Source of the DNA: Benincasa hispida
Taxonomy: Eukaryota; Streptophyta; Magnoliopsida; Cucurbitales; Cucurbitaceae
Reading direction: 5' to 3'
DNA: 64,000 bases
NCBI RefSeq assembly: GCF_009727055.1
Contig: NC_052352.1
Location: 22,729,736-22,793,735 of the forward strand
Made by a program: the position numbers and the translations under genes. This document shows, piece by piece, positions 60,298 through 64,000 of the stretch. The notes under the pieces are model-generated. The model saw nothing but the letters and a program-made list of their open reading frames with translations, searched no databases and was not told the origin of the DNA. Each line of letters starts with the position of its first letter. Position 1 is the first letter of the stretch.

Positions 60298-61165
60298 AAC
60301 GTTGGCATCGCCAAGTCGAGTCCGTGGAATTGAGAAACTTTGAATAAAGGAAGACGTAGGTGGAACCTGTGCTATCAGAAGGTCGAAATTCACCAGGGAT
60401 GCAAGTTTTGGAATCATGGAATCTTCATCTTTTCTCTACTAAGAATTTTCATTTCACTATCTCTTTTCAGTTCTTTATCTTATTTAAAAAAAAAGTAAAA
60501 AAAAAAGATGAAAAAAAAATCATTTGACCCTCTCACTGTTTTTCTTGCAACGATCGAGGCATAGGATTGCAGAGGTGTTACACGGAAAAGCAACATATCT
60601 TATTCCGTCACCGCAATCCAAAGAAGATATATCGCCACAAAGAAGGATGCATTAACACACAATGAGGGCGACAGTGCAAAGTTGGGGGTTGTATTCTTCC
60701 TTAACTTTATTTCAAATTTTGCACTATCGCATCGCATTTTGATTTTAAAAGTTTTATCACCGCATCCTCTTTGACTAACGTAATCATTTAATATTGATAA
60801 ATTTAGTAAGTCACCACATGAGTTCTTTGCCAATTATGATGTCAATGATGAAACACATGCTTCTATTTTTTTTCTCATATATACTAGAATCAATTTAATC
60901 TTAGAAAAGTCACCTCATGAAATATTTCTAGAAGTTAAAGGTCTGCTAGCTTTCTTTCAAACTCTCTCTACGTAGATTCCAAAGAACATCGTATGAATTC
61001 TTTTGATCTTTTGGTAATGGGGACATTGCCGCATTTTAAATTTGGAGGTGAGGTATTTATTTTCGACCTTGCTATTTTTAGCTTCACAAAAAAAAAAAAA
61101 AAAAAACACTGTCAACGCAATGGGAAAACCCATGTTGATAAGAGTTAAGTTATGAAAGGCAATAT

Positions 61166-61215
61166 CTGTAGTTGGATGTCCGCATAACACACGTGGGGGC
61201 AAGCCAAAACGAGAG
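61166..61215 (+). repeat. Paired 3'-region motif, copy 3a (element B 3' UTR)
   Basis: TGTAGTTGGATG, CCGCATAACACAC and CAAGCCAAAACGAG in order. It is preceded by GATAAGAGTTAAGTTATGAAAGG, as in element C. Confidence 0.75.
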
Positions 61216-61300
61216 TAAGTCGCCAGATCAACGCATAAATAAATGACTGCAACTACGCTGCCAAGAAGGTATGAGTGCAGTTTAAGAAAGAGCGCATAGC

Positions 61301-61349
61301 TCGTAGTTGGATGTCTGCATGACACACGTGAGGGCAAGCCAAAACGAAG
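61301..61349 (+). repeat. Paired 3'-region motif, copy 3b
   Basis: 135 bases after copy 3a: CGTAGTTGGATG, CTGCATGACACAC, then CAAGCCAAAACGAAGG. Confidence 0.75.
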
Positions 61350-61695
61350 GTAAGACACTTGAATCAGTGCAAGGTTAGAAAAAAAAAATAATAATGTAAA
61401 AAAAATAATATAATATGCAAGGATAAAAATCATTTGACACCCCACTGGAAAAGTTTTCTTTTTGAAATAAATCATGCGATATCCCGAAGTTAGTAAATTC
61501 TTTTGAAAGTTAAGCTTGCGTCCCTAAGTCTAATAATATTTTAGGAGAAGACCTGAATAAGACTTGAGGAAATTTTGGTATATAGGATTGGAATGAAGTA
61601 TCCTTGAGAAATCTAGGAAAGATATTTGCGGTCGACTTGCTAAAGGAAATCTTTAGCTTATGCTTGAGAACAAGCATGGTTTAAATTTGTGGGTG

Positions 61696-63364
61696 TGATA
61701 ACGGGCAGAAATGCATGTTATTACAGTACTAAGTTCTTAAATAATGCTGGCTTTCGTTGATAAAATATGTTAGATTGCATCCAAAAAACATTAAGTTTAT
61801 AACATTGCGGTCGCATCCGTTCATTTCATAGAAACAGTTGATTTTTGTATTTTATATGCAGAATATGCTTTGACGCAAGGCGGAAAGAGCGATCGCAAGA
61901 AATCATTGGGCGAGCGTAGCATTACCACAAGGCCTTGCAGTGATTTATGTTCGCAAACATCTGCTCAAGAAGGATTGCCGCATAGAGCCGGCGCAACATG
62001 GTGAGCGCATCTGGGTGAAAGACATCATTAATCACGATGGGACAGAAAGGTGCTGACGGTTGAATCCGAATTAAGTTGACAACTGCTAATGATAACGAGT
62101 ACATTCAGCTTTTCTGTGACAAACATTTGGTGCATCAGTCGGGGAATTAAAGACATCCCATCTGTGCAATCATAAGAGAGAAGTCGCCCTTCACCCTAGA
62201 GCTCTATAAATGCGAAAGGCATCATTCAAAAAAGGGTTAGCAAGTTCACCTGTTCACCGATTTAGGAGCTTTAACCGTGTTCATAGTTTTATTTTATTTT
62301 TAAGGCGGAGCAAGGGAAGAGTAGAGACGCTAGAAGATCGCTCTGGGCAACTCGAGAGAGAACCCGAAGGTGTAAAAGCAGAGAGCAGGCCCACTCTCGC
62401 GAGAGCGAGATTATCTTTTGAACAAGAGTAGAAAGACAGTGTAAAAGTCTGGGAAGCAAAATATTGCTACCAGGCTCTTTATTCTCTTCTTGCATTATTA
62501 TTGTGTACTTCAACTTTATATTTGTAAAATAGAAGTTCTTATTCTACATCTGTTCACTCTCTTAGCACGCTTGAGTAGCTAAATTGTCGAATGGGTTGAG
62601 AAGAACAAAGTTAGCATAACCTAGGAAGTTCATTGCTTGCGATTATCTTGTGTTATGTTGTGCCAACATTCTTTTAGAGCTACTCGAGAGAGAGTCTAAA
62701 GAAAGAACATAAGACTTGAGAGAGCTAGGTTAGAATCTAGACTCGAGAGAGCAAGATTTGAACTGAATAAACAAGAGATAGGAACTTAGAGATCAACTCT
62801 ATTTGCCAACCTGCATCGCATGCATCCTAGAGATAGAAATGATATTATGTGGTCACCTTATTTTTGTGTGTGTCATTTTGTCATCGCATAAATAAGAATA
62901 GAGGCTTATGTGTAGGTTATATAGACTTATCGCATATATCGCATGCGTTCTAGTATTAGAAGTCGTAGCATTCGCATCGAGAGATGGTTTACTATTATGT
63001 ATGTGTTGCATTATTGTATAGTATGAACGCATCCTAGGAAGTGTTAGCCGATACCTTTCTCAACCCGTTCACCGTATACTCATCGTATCTTCCGTTTTAT
63101 CAACTCTTTTCGAACTCCGCCGCATTTGTTTATTTTCATTACTGCAACAAACAAAACCAACAACTATTTGAGTTACCGGTTACCACAAATTATTCTGAAA
63201 AATTACCACCGCAACCTGTTTTTCCAAGTCCCTGAGTTCGACCCTGGACTTATCAGGAAACTCAGTGGGATTTACACTTGGATTCAACTAAGAAATCTTG
63301 AGTGTTCAACGCATTTTCATCATCGCATTTCGTCCATATTTCCATATCATAAAATAACGCATCA
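61696..63364 (+). repeat. 3' LTR of element B
   Basis: TGATAACGGGCAGAAATGC to AAAATAACGCATCA, 1669 bp, TATA box at 62203-62212. It retains the 118-bp segment (about 62680-62800, GAGAGA-rich) missing from the 5' LTR. It ends exactly at the GATAT target site. Confidence 0.88.
62203..62212 (+). promoter_or_regulatory. TATA box in 3' LTR of element B
   Basis: TCTATAAATG, in the same position as the 5' LTR box. Confidence 0.55.
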
Positions 63365-64000
63365 GATATCATCTACGTACAACACTAAGAAGACTACTGA
63401 AGCATTGATGAGCTTCTTGTAGACACAAGGTTCATCAATGTTTTGGTCAAAGCCATACGACTTGATCGCAGTATCAAACCGTATGATCCAAGATCATGAT
63501 GCCTGTTTCAGTCCATAAATGGCCCGATTCAATTTGCAAACCTTTTTCTCTTGACCTTGGTCTATGAATCCCTCAGGTTGCACCATGTAAATGGCCTCCT
63601 CAAGATTTCCATTCAGAATGGCCATCTTGACATCCATTTTCCAGATCTCATAATTCTAATAAGCTGCAATGGACAGGAGGATGCATATCGACTTTAACAT
63701 GGCAATAGACGAGAAAGTCTCCTCATAGTCGACTCTCTCTACCTGGGTATAATCCTTTGCCACAAGTCGAGCCTTGAAGGTCTGTACCTTCCCATCAGCA
63801 CCCCGTTATTGCTTGTAGATCCATTTATAACCTATAGGTCTTACCCCATCAGGCTGATCTACAAGATCCCATACTGAGTTGAAGTACATCGACTCCATCT
63901 CGAGAACCATGGCCTTGACCCATTCATCCCGGTCAACATCCTGCATTGCCTTCTTATAAGACAACAGAAACGTTGACATCTGCTACCATAGAAGGGATTT
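63365..64000 (-). pseudogene. copia G reverse transcriptase, N-terminal part, right edge cut by window
   Basis: On the minus strand: DEWVKAMVLEMESMYFNSVW, ADGKVQTFKARLVAKDYTQ, DYEETFSSIAMLKSI, MDVKMAILNGNLEEAIYM, VCKLNRAIYGLKQAS-stop-SW and VVFLVLYVDDI at 63365, where element B interrupts. The fragment completes the RT whose C-terminal half is at 38247-39308. There are stops in place of R and at about 63657 and 63808. The 5' half of G lies beyond the window. Confidence 0.85.

Larger units (their letters stand above)
60298..61695 (+). other. 3' untranslated region of element B
   Basis: No gene. It contains AAGTTGGGGGTTGTATTC (60679), AAATTTGGAGGTGAGG (61038), an 18-base A run at about 61087, the paired 48-bp motif (61166-61215 and 61301-61349) and, just before the LTR, AAATTTGTGGGTG (61683-61695), the likely polypurine tract. 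Confidence 0.65.

Noticed and set aside
61166..61349. Paired motif as tRNA or other known RNA gene
   Set aside because: No cloverleaf, box A/B or snoRNA boxes could be seen; it is kept only as an unexplained conserved motif.

Overview
This is plant nuclear DNA made almost entirely of nested LTR retrotransposons. No host gene was recognised. The organism is a flowering plant, from plant Ty1/copia (tRNA-iMet primer site) and Athila-like Ty3/gypsy (tRNA-Asp primer site) elements plus an inserted block of plastid DNA. A eudicot, possibly a cucurbit, is a guess from general LTR style. Family letters below are local labels.

Left block (1-22488): copia element I, with a partial 5' LTR (1-391), gag, protease, GAG-pre-integrase, an integrase scrap, an RNase H tail and a 3' LTR (16253-22488). 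Its gag is split by a stack of solo LTRs: A (2696-10546), inside it A' (4349-10121), inside that B2 (5900-9493), inside that B1 (5936-7611). Each has matching or near-matching 5-bp target-site duplications (TSDs). The protease region holds a GC-rich hAT-like MITE. The 3' LTR holds two more solo LTRs, L (17156-19423) and M (19971-22065), both with perfect TSDs.

Middle (22489-39308): a decayed endogenous pararetrovirus-like fragment (22489-25378) is followed by copia F (25379-33304). Copia H (minus) is inserted in F's 3' LTR, and copia G (minus) in H's integrase.

Right block (39304-63369): an Athila-like element, B, sits inside the reverse-transcriptase gene of copia G. The G reading frame stops at 39308 and resumes at 63365, with GAAAT/GATAT flanks. 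Within B, gag is split at a TSD (ACTGC) by element C (41214-49674). C carries the best preserved pol of the window and contains a mosaic plastid insertion (about 46620-47820) with trnF-GAA, trnD-GUC and an intact-length atpH. B's protease is broken by an inverted truncated relative, D (51559-55314), and its RT by solo LTR N (56066-58047, TSD ACATT).

No element looks autonomous, because every coding region carries stops, frameshifts or deletions. The nesting gives a relative age order: I, A, A', B2, B1 on the left, and F, H, G, B, then C/D/N on the right. The most notable non-coding signals are a 48-bp motif found as three evenly spaced pairs in the Athila-like 3' regions, and arrays of CGATCG-core words in the copia LTRs. 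A single N at 51269 is flanked by a perfect 91-bp duplication and marks an unresolved assembly join.
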